NCBI GenBank assembly: GCA_019359245.1
Contig: JAHHHR010000023.1
Location: 49,216-113,215 of the forward strand
Source of the DNA: Nostoc desertorum CM1-VF14
GTDB lineage: Bacteria > Cyanobacteriota > Cyanobacteriia > Cyanobacteriales > Nostocaceae
Direction of reading: 5' to 3'
Length of the DNA: 64,000 bases
Shown: piece by piece, positions 55,039 to 63,866 of the stretch
Numbering within the stretch: the stretch's first letter is position 1
Layout: the number at the start of each line of letters is the position of its first letter
Made by a program: the position numbers and the translations under genes
The notes under the pieces: model-generated
Databases searched by the model: none
What the model was told of the DNA's origin: nothing
What the model saw: the letters and a program-made list of their open reading frames with translations, nothing else

Positions 55039-57690
55039 CTAGTAACTTTTCCACGGAAGTTTGACCGTAAATCGACTCCCTTTCCCTAACTGGCTTTCGG
55101 CATGCACAGTACCACCGTGCAACTCGACAATCTTTTGCACCATCACTAATCCTAAACCAGTGCCTGTAGAATGACGGGTAGAGGCATTTTCGACCTGCAC
55201 AAAAGGTTGAAATAATTTGAAAAGGTCATCGGAAAGCATACCAATACCTGTATCTACCACGCTAAAAAAGATATATTCGTTTGTAGGATTTGGCTGGACT
55301 TCAATCCAAACTTTGCCTCCGTCGTGAGTAAACTTAATAGCATTAGTTAACAGGTTAATAAATACTTGGCGGATGCGGCGCTCATCAACTTGGATAGGTT
55401 TAAGTTCTTCAGGTACTTGTGCATTCAGTTGGATATTTTTCTGTAATGCTAAATGTTTGACAAAACTCAAGCTAGAGTCACATATTCCTTGAATTGAAGT
55501 AAGAGCTAGTTGCAGTTCTATCTTGCTGGATTCGATGTCGGTAAGCTCAAGGATATCGTTAATCAATTCTAGTAAATTCTTTGCACTTAATTCGAGGGTA
55601 TTTAGGGACTGGCGCTGTTCTTCATTTACAGGGCCGTACACTTGATCTTGAAGTGCCTCTGTAATTTCAAGAATGGAGCTTAAGGGAGTCCTCAGTTCAT
55701 GGCTGATGTTTCCTAAAAAGGCGCTTTTGGCACGATTTGCGATTTCGGCAGCTTCTTTAGCCTCATGCAGAGAGGATTCTGCATTTTTACGCTCGCAGAC
55801 TTCTAAAGTTAGGGTGACAAATTCAGCTATTGAGCTAACAAAGTTTTGCTCGCTCAGTTCCCATGTCCGCGTAATCCCAATCTGCTCATACAATACCATT
55901 CCCACCACTTCCCCACCAACCCAAATGGAAGTATTAATTAGAGATAGGATGTTATCTGGTTCTAGCAGTTCATCCCATAATTCTTGTACCCGTAGATCAG
56001 TGCGAGTATCGGTTACGGCAATGATCCGAGCAGATATTAGGGATTTAAAGTAGATGGGATAATCTTCAAGGTTGCGTTCTAAACCTGCCGAATGTCTCTG
56101 ATTGCTACGTTCATAGAGACTTATACATTGTAGTTTGGTGCCTTGGCGCATCCCTTCGTAGGCATTGCGATTAAATAACCAAACACTAACTCGTTCTATT
56201 TCTAAAGCATTTGTTGCTTTCTCAGTAATAACTTTGAATGCCGTTTCCAGCTTTCCTTCTGAAATCGCCCTGTGATTTGCCAGTTCTGCTAACGCCTGAT
56301 GATGCTGGCTAAGTCTTCGCTCAGTGTTAATGCGTTCTTGAATCTCTTGCTGTAATTCTTGAGTTCGCTGCTTAACTTGCAATTCTAACTCTTCACTTTT
56401 GGTAATCTGTGCAGTAAAAGTTTTGCGTAGGTGCTGCATCATCTCGTTAAAAGATTCACCCAGCACCTCTAGTTCTTTAATGCCCTGTACTATCATCACT
56501 GAGTCTTTGCCATTAGTAAAATCGGCTAAATCTTTTGTCGCCGTGCCGAAATACAAAATTGGCTGAGTTATCCAATCGGCAGTGACAATCCCTAGTAAAG
56601 TAGCTAGTACTAATGCTCCCAGACAGAGAAAAATTGTGGTTTGAGTGTTGCGATCAATCTGTCCCATAAAGTCTGCTTCTGGGACAGCCACTATAATCAA
56701 CCAATTGACATTTTTTTCGCTCTGTAACGGTCTAATTTCTAAAAATTGCCGTTTGCCGTCAAAGGAGAAATCTAGCTGCTGTAAACTTTGAATCTGGTCA
56801 AAGTTACTAAATTTCGTTGTTAAATATTTAGCGATCGCTTGAGTAAAAGAATTTCTACTTTGGGAAGCCGCTAACAGAGTGGGTTTACCATTTTGTAAGC
56901 GGAATGGTTCTTCTGTTGTGGAAGTTGCGACTAATAGCCCCGATCGCTCGATAATAAAAACTTGCCCAGACTTGCCAACTTTAATATTTTGTAGCAAATC
57001 CCCAATTTGTGATATGCGAGTTAGAGCGTTGTTGACTCCGAGTAACTGCCCTTGGGAGTTGTATATAGGCTGAGATGCACTAATGAGAAGCGTTGGTTCG
57101 TTGATGGATGGAAAAATTTGGCTAAAAGTGAATTTTTTGGCGGTGACTGCTGCTTGATAATCAGGACGCGATCGCGCATCATAGTTTTTGATCACCTCTG
57201 GTAGTTGGGTACGTTGACCTTGAGAGTCAATTCTGTATGTGTAGAGATCGTACCCAGTTGATTTATCGGCTTTTCGGAGCAAAAATTCGCGATCGTTGAG
57301 CTTTTCCACCGCTAGGTGTTCTTGCTGTTCATTGCTTACCGTTAAAATGGCTTCAGGAAAAATTTCTAACTGCTTTATTAAATATGACTCCCAAGTTGCC
57401 AGATTTTCCATCTTTAGCAACCCAATATCAATAACGTTTTGATTACCGCGCAGATGTTGAGGCAAAGTTGAGAGATAAGTCTGTAAATTCTGCTCTACTC
57501 GATTAGCGACTTCATAACGCAATTCACTAGCTACGTCATTGATTGCCTTTTGCCCATTGCTGATTGATAAGTATGCGGTTAATAATACAGCTAGCAAGAT
57601 TTGTAGCAGAAATAATGCTACCAAAATGCGACGTAGGGGTACGCCTTTAAACAGGGAAAAAACACTACTTTGGACAAACTTTTTGTTCAT
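55039..57690 (-). CDS. Membrane sensor histidine kinase (Cache-HAMP-GAF-HisKA-HATPase)
   Basis: 883 residues. TM1 (22-44), extracytoplasmic dCache-like domain, TM2, HAMP, coiled coil, GAF domain (about 470-630, with ALEIERVSVWLFNR), then HisKA with phospho-His664 in NISHELRTPL and HATPase with N783, DTGIGM and GTGLGL. No receiver domain; the cognate regulator is not adjacent. TM1 and the sensor resemble those of the GGDEF-EAL protein at 34214-36880 closely (shared NGQKA.NDVA, SRPxYxxAV). Likely reads the same class of signal. Confidence 0.93.
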   Translation of the reverse strand: MNKKFVQSSVFSLFKGVPLRRILVALFLLQILLAVLLTAYLSISNGQKAINDVASELRYEVANRVEQNLQTYLSTLPQHLRGNQNVIDIGLLKMENLATWESYLIKQLEIFPEAILTVSNEQQEHLAVEKLNDREFLLRKADKSTGYDLYTYRIDSQGQRTQLPEVIKNYDARSRPDYQAAVTAKKFTFSQIFPSINEPTLLISASQPIYNSQGQLLGVNNALTRISQIGDLLQNIKVGKSGQVFIIERSGLLVATSTTEEPFRLQNGKPTLLAASQSRNSFTQAIAKYLTTKFSNFDQIQSLQQLDFSFDGKRQFLEIRPLQSEKNVNWLIIVAVPEADFMGQIDRNTQTTIFLCLGALVLATLLGIVTADWITQPILYFGTATKDLADFTNGKDSVMIVQGIKELEVLGESFNEMMQHLRKTFTAQITKSEELELQVKQRTQELQQEIQERINTERRLSQHHQALAELANHRAISEGKLETAFKVITEKATNALEIERVSVWLFNRNAYEGMRQGTKLQCISLYERSNQRHSAGLERNLEDYPIYFKSLISARIIAVTDTRTDLRVQELWDELLEPDNILSLINTSIWVGGEVVGMVLYEQIGITRTWELSEQNFVSSIAEFVTLTLEVCERKNAESSLHEAKEAAEIANRAKSAFLGNISHELRTPLSSILEITEALQDQVYGPVNEEQRQSLNTLELSAKNLLELINDILELTDIESSKIELQLALTSIQGICDSSLSFVKHLALQKNIQLNAQVPEELKPIQVDERRIRQVFINLLTNAIKFTHDGGKVWIEVQPNPTNEYIFFSVVDTGIGMLSDDLFKLFQPFVQVENASTRHSTGTGLGLVMVQKIVELHGGTVHAESQLGKGSRFTVKLPWKSY

Positions 57691-58722
57691 CTGCCCACTC
57701 TCCCTTCCTGTACTGTAGTACTGAGTACAATACCTCGACTTTTGACACCTGTGGGCTTATGCATAGTTTGTACTCGGTCGGGTCAAAAGCCAATATACCA
57801 CTTATGGTGAAACACTCTGCACCTACTTTACATCCAACTTGTGTATACACGGTAGCTTAAAAAGGGCGGCAAAAAGCTCTCAAAGTCCCCCTTCTCAAGG
57901 GGGATTTAGGAGGATCAATACACATTTTGCACCCAGCAAAAAGATGTGTGTACACCGTAGACTCCACAGGGAAAGAGGCTTTGAAACGCAGTTTTAGTTT
58001 TTCTCTGCTTGTATCAAGCCACCCTGCCTTTCCCGATGCGGGAAGGAGGAAATTCAAAGTCTCTCTCCTTTTAGGAGAGAAATAGAAGTGAAGTTTTCCA
58101 GATGCCGTGAAAAGTCAGGGGGTTATTCGGCGCCAAATATCCTAATTAGCATCAAAGCAGCGCAGGATTTTGCACTGGCTACTTTAGTAATATTTAACTT
58201 AACAAATTTTAATAAATATGGTTTCGGCATCATATCAGAATGTGTAAAGGCATAAGAATGCAAAAAGCTAATCTGCGTAACCATTTACGCAAGGCTTAAA
58301 GATGTAGTTAACTACAACCAACAGTCTGAGTATGTGCAAAACACTCATAGGACAAGCAGCAAAATTATCAGTAAGCTGATACGCGCCTAAATTGTATAAA
58401 CACTCTTTATGGTCGTTAACTGTTAACTGTTGACGGTTATCAGTCATCAGCCTTCATGGGAATGTTCAAGTTAAATGCGTAACAGCTTATCACTGAAGTT
58501 GCTTAGATTTGCCTAAGTTATAGATGAAAAATGGGCTGGGCGCTAAAAACAACCGGGAGAATAAGAACTCAGTACTCCTAAGTCAGCGCTGGCTCAAGCA
58601 TAGCTATCCGCTAGCAGCACTTAGCACTTCTGAATGCGGTTATGATCAAAGAGGCTAGGAAAATAACTTTTTAGCCAAGATACCTCTTGAATTGTAAGCT
58701 ACTTTTTTTAATGGCTTTTCTA
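57691..58722. other. Long intergenic region with repeats, no gene seen
   Basis: Contains TGTGTATACACGGTAG (57840-57855) and TGTGTGTACACCGTAG (57945-57960) flanking an AGTCCCCCTTCTCAAGGGGG hairpin (about 57884). A TCTCTCCTTTTAGGAGAGA hairpin lies near 58060. These look like small mobile or dispersed repeats. Short frames here (57665-58057) are not credible. Confidence 0.55.
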
Positions 58723-58989
58723 ATGGAAATTACTGAATTCTTTGAATTTTCAATTGGACGATCGCGATCGCAGCATAACGCTCATGATTTAGCATTTGCC
58801 CGCCTTGAGCAGGTGCATTATAACATTGAGCCTCTATCCGTCAATAAGTCTGCGGTGGTAGAAATTTGTTTAGATAAATCTAGATAGAGGTATAGATATT
58901 AAAATCCACGAGCAGATATGGGGGTTAACCTCTTAGCCCTTCGCGGTTTGAAAAATGGGAAAGTTTTGCTGATTAATTATGTGCGGTGA
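58723..58989 (+). pseudogene. CpcS/CpeS-type phycobiliprotein lyase, decayed N-terminal fragment
   Basis: ATG 58723 reads MEITEFFEFSIGRSRSQHNA, then HDLAFARLEQVHYNIEPLSV, and stops at 58887. This matches the start of CpcS/CpeS lyases (ITEFFELSVGKWRSQRSSHH-like, then HLAF..FEEV). A further short frame (58918-58989) may be a decayed later piece. The family is normally about 170-200 residues, so most of the lipocalin-like barrel is lost and the enzyme is surely inactive. The remnant sits 40 bp before an intact CpeR-like gene. Confidence 0.65.
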
Positions 58990-59029
58990 GCGCCTTATGT
59001 TGATTCAGCTTGAATCTATTAAATCTAAA

Positions 59030-59335
59030 ATGTTACCTCCACAAGCTGAAAAAAAAATGCGCTGCTGGATTCGCAGTCGCCACTTGATTTGTTCGGGCAA
59101 CTTTTTTATATTCGAGACATTAGAATACACGACCATTGAAAGCTTTTCTGAATGTGTCGCTTCTTTAGGAGGAACAGTAATATCCGTTGATCCGATTAAT
59201 AAGATTTGGATGGGCGATCATCGCCAGGTGATCTTGTATCAGGCAAAAGCTAGTTTACATACGCCTCATCATACTTTAAAACAATACTGGATAAAATCTG
59301 GTAGTGCATACACTAAATTTGATGAGCGTGCTTGA
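59030..59335 (+). CDS. cpeR: CpeR-like phycoerythrin operon regulator
   Basis: 101 residues from ATG 59030 (the frame opens at ATG 58979, but residues before MLPPQAEKK do not fit). Main patterns: KMRCWIRSRHLICSGNFFIF, ESFSECVASLGGTVISVDPI, NKIWMGDHRQVILYQ and a C-terminal YTKFDERA. These recall CpeR, which activates phycoerythrin genes in green light in Fremyella/Calothrix and is encoded in the cpeCDESTR operon. The adjacent cpeS remnant supports this. Recognition is from memory of the family, not an alignment. Confidence 0.7.
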   Translation: MLPPQAEKKMRCWIRSRHLICSGNFFIFETLEYTTIESFSECVASLGGTVISVDPINKIWMGDHRQVILYQAKASLHTPHHTLKQYWIKSGSAYTKFDERA

Positions 59336-59762
59336 GATTTACTATCCTGCGGAAAAGGTTCTGACAGGCGTTTACACTCTAATTCAAAATTAAGTTTTGA
59401 ATTTTAAATACTCCCCAAGGGGATTGACGGCTAATTGTTAATGTCTAATTGCTAATTTTTTTATAATGATTAGCTGTTAGTTATTATCAGTTAGCCGTCT
59501 CAGTTTGTTAGAGAAGAGATGGCGATCGCTTATAATTACAGCAGTTGCCAGTTAAGGTTAAGACATAACCTTATCGTAAAACCCTTACACCATAATACTT
59601 TCAAGCCTGTTGCCTGTTACCTGCTATATCTGCAATTGCGATCGCGTTCGAGGTGCTTAGGCGATCGTACAGTGCCGGAGGCGGACGCTAAGAAAGCTTG
59701 TAGAATTTGTTAGTTAATAGGGTAGGCATCATTTACCGAATCCCTATTGGTAAGAGATCAAG
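59336..59762. other. Intergenic region with an inverted repeat, no gene seen
   Basis: GACGGCTAATTG (about 59425) and TTAGCCGTC (about 59492) are inverted around an AT-rich loop. HIP1-like GCGATCGC sites are dense near 59520-59670. The 64-codon frame at 59519 is not credible. Confidence 0.5.
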
Positions 59763-60377
59763 ATGGTACAAACACCCGCTAGTCCAGAAACCGAAACCCT
59801 ATTGATTGAGTTGCCTAAGTCGATTGGGCTGTATGTTACCCAAGAACAGTTTACTGCTTTAGCCGCAGCCAACCGAGACTTGAGACTGGAAAGAACCGCA
59901 CAAGGAGAATTAATAGTGAACCCACCAACAGGCTGGGAAACTGGAGAGCGAAATTGCAGTATTTCGGGAGAATTGTATTTGTGGTGGCGTAATGCGGGTG
60001 AACCTGGTAAGGTCTTTGACTCTTCTACAGGCTTCATTTTACCCAATGGTGCGACTCGCTCCCCCGATGCCTCTTGGGTGAGTGGAGAACGATGGCAGGC
60101 GCTTACTTCGGCACAAAAAGGAACGTTTGCTAATATCTGCCCCGATTTTGTAGTTGAGTTACGCTCTAGTTCAGATACCCTCAAGTCCCTGCAAGATAAA
60201 TTGAGGGAGTATATCGACAATGGCGCTAAACTTGGTTGGTTAATCGATCCGCAGCAGCGACGGGTGGAAATTTATCGACTGGCTAAGGATGTGGAAGTGT
60301 TGGAGAATCCTGCTGAGTTGTCAGGTGAAGCGGTGTTGCCGGGTTTTGTCTTGAATTTGCGACGGGTGTGGGATTGA
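59763..60377 (+). CDS. Uma2-family endonuclease-like protein (PD-(D/E)XK fold)
   Basis: 204 residues: SIGLYVTQEQFTALAAANRD, then TGFILPNGATRSPDASWVSG (Asp of the PD motif), then CPDFVVELRSSSDTLKSLQD (the E-x-R/K variant active site) and GAKLGWLIDPQQRRVEIYR. The family is vastly expanded in cyanobacteria and often near mobile DNA; its role is unproven. ATG 59763. Confidence 0.92.
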   Translation: MVQTPASPETETLLIELPKSIGLYVTQEQFTALAAANRDLRLERTAQGELIVNPPTGWETGERNCSISGELYLWWRNAGEPGKVFDSSTGFILPNGATRSPDASWVSGERWQALTSAQKGTFANICPDFVVELRSSSDTLKSLQDKLREYIDNGAKLGWLIDPQQRRVEIYRLAKDVEVLENPAELSGEAVLPGFVLNLRRVWD

Positions 60378-60401
60378 AAGCATCTTGCTCGCTACGGTTA
60401 A

Positions 60402-60500
60402 TTAACGCGTAGCTTGCTTCTTGCTGGAGGCGAGTATTGTGAATTAAAAATTACGAATTACGAATTACGTAGCTTGCTTCTCGCCTTTGGCGAGTATTAC
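60402..60500. repeat. Two copies of ACGTAGCTTGCTTCT-type repeat with ACGAATT heptamers between
   Basis: CGTAGCTTGCTTCTTGCTGG at about 60411 and CGTAGCTTGCTTCTCGCCTT at about 60468 flank AATTACGAATTACGAATTACG. They lie between convergent gene ends. Confidence 0.6.
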
Positions 60501-60503
60501 GAA

Positions 60504-63500
60504 TTACTTAATATCATCGCAGAGACGCTTATCGCTCTCACCTACATTCGGGTTATTCTGCAAATAATCATGCAGCCAATTGCAACCCCGCACCAGCAAT
60601 TGGTTTAAATTATCCACAGGCCACAACCGCGCTGTGTTGTCAGATGATGCCGTGGCGATGGTTTTGCCGTCCGGGCTGAAACTCACACTTCTGACTAAGC
60701 CTTGATGCCCTTTGAATTCTTGTAGCAGTTGCCCGTTGAGCGTCCACAACCGCGCTGTCTTGTCATATGATGCCGTGGCGATGGTTTTGCCGTCCGGGCT
60801 GAAACTCACACTTCTGACTAAGCCTTGATGCCCTTTGAATTCTTGTAGCAGTTGCCCGTTGAGCGTCCACAACCGCGCTGTCTTGTCATCTGATGCCGTG
60901 GCGATGGTTTTGCCGTCCGGGCTGAAACTCACACTTCTGACTAAGCCTTGATGCCCTTTGAATTCTTGTAGTAGTTGCCCGTTGAGCGTCCACAACCGCG
61001 CTGTGTTGTCATATGATGCCGTGGCGATGGTTTTGCCGTCCGGGCTGAAACTCACACTGTTGACATAGCCTTGATGCCCTTTGAATTCTTGTAGCAGTTG
61101 CCCGTTGAGCGTCCACAACCGCGCTGTCTTGTCATCTGATGCCGTGGCGATGGTTTTGCCGTCCGGGCTGAAACTCACACTGTTGACCCAATCTTGATCT
61201 TTGAATTCTTGTAGCAGTTGCCCGTTGAGCGTCCACAACCGCGCTGTCTTGTCATCTGATGCCGTGGCGATGGTTTTGCCGTCCGGGCTGAAACTCACAC
61301 TTCTGACTAAGCCTTGATGCCCTTTGAATTCTTGTAGCAGTTGCCCGTTGAGCGTCCACAACCGCGCTGTCTTGTCATATGATGCCGTGGCGATGGTTTT
61401 GCCGTCCGGGCTGAAACTCACACTTAAGACACTGTCTTGATCTTTTAATTCTTGTAGCAGTTGCCCGTTGAGCGTCCACAACCGCGCTGTCTTGTCAGAT
61501 GATGCCGTGGCGATGGTTTTGCTGTCCGGGCTGAAACTCACACTGTTGACCCAATCTTGATCTTTTAATTCTTGTAGCAGTTGCCCGTTGAGCGTCCACA
61601 ACCGCGCTGTGTTGTCAGATGATGCCGTGGCGATGGTTTTGCCGTCCGGGCTGAAACTCACACTGTTGATTTCGCCTTGATGCCCTTTGAATTCTTGTAG
61701 CAGTTGCCCGTTGAGCGTCCACAACCGCGCTGTGTTGTCATAAGAAGCCGTGGCGATGGTTTTGCCGTCTGGGCTGAAACTCACACTTCTGACTAAGCCT
61801 TGATGCCCTTTGAATTCTTGTAGCAGTTGCCCGTTGAGCGTCCACAACCGCGCTGTCTTGTCATCTGATGCCGTGGCGATGGTTTTGCCGTCCGGGCTGA
61901 AACTCACACTTCTGACTAAGCCTTGATGCCCTTTGAATTCTTGTAGCAGTTGCCCGTTGAGCGTCCACAACCGCGCTGTGTTGTCATCTGATGCCGTGGC
62001 GATGGTTTTGCCGTCCGGGCTGAAACTCACACTGTTGACATAGCCTTGATGCCCTTTGAATTCTTGTAGCAGTTGTCCGTTGAACGTCCACAACCGCGCT
62101 GTCTTGTCAGATGATGCCGTGGCGATGGTTTTGCCGTCCGGGCTGAAACTCACACTTAAGACACCGCCTTGATGCCCTTTGAATTCTTGTAGCAGTTGCC
62201 CGTTGAGCGTCCACAACCGCGCTGTGTTGTCAGATGATGCCGTGGCGATGGTTTTGCCGTCCGGGCTGAAACTCACACTTAAGACACCGCCTTGATGCCC
62301 TTGAAACTGGTTACGTTCTTTAATTTTATTGAGAATACTATCCAAAGCAAAAATAGGGCTGATAGCTGGATATTTTTCTAAAGGGCGACCATCTTTTACC
62401 AAAGTTTTTAACTCTTTACCACTGTGCATTACTGCCACCAGCGATTCTAACTCGCCAGCATACTCAAACTGTCTTAAGGCATTAACTCCAGCCCGTTCTA
62501 ATTCCGTTCCCTTTTGTGCTTCTTTTTGTGCTGCTTCTGCTCCTTCTGTTACTTTCTGTGCTTGTGCAAGTTTTGTTTGCGCTTGGTTGAGGGTGGTTTG
62601 GGCTTGTTGAGCTTGAGATTCTGCTTGCTGTTGTTTTGTCGCTGCTTGTTGTAATTTTACTTGAGCAGCTTTTATATTTTCGCTTGCCGTTTTAATGCTT
62701 TTCTCGGCTTGGGCATTTTTCTCTTGTAATTCTAAGGCTTTCTGGTTTACCCCTTCCAAGTCTGCTTTAGCAGCCAGTAAGCTTTGCTTTGCCTTTGTAG
62801 TTTCTGCTTTTGCTAGTTTAAACTTTTGCTCTGCATCTTTATTTTTAGCTTCTAAGTCTTGCGCTTTCTTCCGTATCTCTACCTGTTGTTTTCGCGTAGC
62901 TTCCAGGCTTTGAGTTACTTTATTGTAGTTTGCTTCAGCATTTGTAACTTTCTTTTCTGCCTTTTGCTTTTCGTTATCAGCATTGTTAGCCGCTTGAATT
63001 TGACTCAATGCATATAAGGATGATATCCCTGCCAATAATAATAGACATACCGCTAAACCGGAACTTAAAGCTAACCGCATCCGCCCTTGGCGAATTTGCC
63101 GCTTGGCTTCTTGTTGAGCATTAACTAATATCTGCTTTGCATCTTGTTCAAGCTTCAGCTTCTCTTCTGCTTGCAAGCGTTGTTCTCGCTCTCTAGCTAG
63201 TTCTGCTAATATTTCATTACCCTGTTGCTGACGAATAAACGACACAAGGTAATCATGCACCAGTTGATAACGGTCAGCAGGCGATTCTGGTAATAGCAAC
63301 ACTAACCTTGAAGCCACAAAAATCTCTAACACCAAATCTAGTTTATCGGCTTCTGCTGCCAAATCTGCGACTAACTCAGCACGAGTCTTCAGGGGACGAG
63401 TACCATTTTCATCTGTGAGTAAATATAAAACCAGTCGTGCAACCTGCTCATTCTCCGCGCCACAATCATGAATGACTTCTTCTAAAAATCGCTCAACCAG

Positions 63501-63866
63501 TTTTTCTTTAGTGCCAAATTGACGATACTTATCTAAAGTTGTAATTTTCTCAGTTTGCAGTTGCGTGCCCACAATTTGTAACTCAATCGGGCGAACCTCC
63601 CCCAATTCACCTGCTAAATCCCGCACTAATTCATCAATTAATGCAGGCTCTAAATAAAAGTGAGAGCGTTCTGTTAAACTCTGCACAACTGCTTTAGCAT
63701 CGTCTGGCGAAAAGTTCCCCAGATAATAGCGAATATTTTTATCAAGAATATTATTATTAATTGCAGTCAAATTAAACTGACGGTCTAATTCTAATAAATA
63801 ATGTAAATAATCTTCCCGCAAAGACAAAATTACCTTAACAAAAGGAATATCTAGACAAACTCGCAA
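60504..63866 (-). CDS. STAND-type WD40 protein lacking its P-loop region (probable N-terminal truncation)
   Basis: 1120 residues with a TTG start. Residues 1-215 resemble the distal part of nSTAND NTPases (FVKVILSLREDYLHYLLELD, sensor-1 region, then winged-helix-like). TM or hydrophobic helix 266-287, long Ala/Gln/Lys-rich coiled coil (about 290-460), then 14 WD40 repeats to the end. The Walker A and B motifs that precede this in full-length relatives are absent: upstream of the start the same frame is open for only seven codons (EICVYEF) before a TGA, and the 130 bp to the window edge have no coding frame. So this is either an expressed fragment or a decaying gene. Confidence 0.75.
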   Translation of the reverse strand: MRVCLDIPFVKVILSLREDYLHYLLELDRQFNLTAINNNILDKNIRYYLGNFSPDDAKAVVQSLTERSHFYLEPALIDELVRDLAGELGEVRPIELQIVGTQLQTEKITTLDKYRQFGTKEKLVERFLEEVIHDCGAENEQVARLVLYLLTDENGTRPLKTRAELVADLAAEADKLDLVLEIFVASRLVLLLPESPADRYQLVHDYLVSFIRQQQGNEILAELAREREQRLQAEEKLKLEQDAKQILVNAQQEAKRQIRQGRMRLALSSGLAVCLLLLAGISSLYALSQIQAANNADNEKQKAEKKVTNAEANYNKVTQSLEATRKQQVEIRKKAQDLEAKNKDAEQKFKLAKAETTKAKQSLLAAKADLEGVNQKALELQEKNAQAEKSIKTASENIKAAQVKLQQAATKQQQAESQAQQAQTTLNQAQTKLAQAQKVTEGAEAAQKEAQKGTELERAGVNALRQFEYAGELESLVAVMHSGKELKTLVKDGRPLEKYPAISPIFALDSILNKIKERNQFQGHQGGVLSVSFSPDGKTIATASSDNTARLWTLNGQLLQEFKGHQGGVLSVSFSPDGKTIATASSDKTARLWTFNGQLLQEFKGHQGYVNSVSFSPDGKTIATASDDNTARLWTLNGQLLQEFKGHQGLVRSVSFSPDGKTIATASDDKTARLWTLNGQLLQEFKGHQGLVRSVSFSPDGKTIATASYDNTARLWTLNGQLLQEFKGHQGEINSVSFSPDGKTIATASSDNTARLWTLNGQLLQELKDQDWVNSVSFSPDSKTIATASSDKTARLWTLNGQLLQELKDQDSVLSVSFSPDGKTIATASYDKTARLWTLNGQLLQEFKGHQGLVRSVSFSPDGKTIATASDDKTARLWTLNGQLLQEFKDQDWVNSVSFSPDGKTIATASDDKTARLWTLNGQLLQEFKGHQGYVNSVSFSPDGKTIATASYDNTARLWTLNGQLLQEFKGHQGLVRSVSFSPDGKTIATASDDKTARLWTLNGQLLQEFKGHQGLVRSVSFSPDGKTIATASYDKTARLWTLNGQLLQEFKGHQGLVRSVSFSPDGKTIATASSDNTARLWPVDNLNQLLVRGCNWLHDYLQNNPNVGESDKRLCDDIK
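60620..62310 (-). repeat. 14 near-identical 120/123-bp WD40 units inside the STAND gene
   Basis: Units of 41 residues (40 in the three carrying KDQD in place of KGHQG) share GKTIATAS.D.TARLWTLNG almost without change. Variation is concentrated at two places: the four residues before SVSFSPD (GGVL, GYVN, GLVR, GEIN, DWVN, DSVL) and the residue pair in AS.D. (S/D/Y, N/K). DNA identity between units is very high, implying recent duplication or gene conversion. Confidence 0.92.

Noticed and set aside
59519..59713. 64-codon frame before the Uma2 gene
   Set aside because: Rich in HIP1-like sites, with no features or upstream ribosome site.
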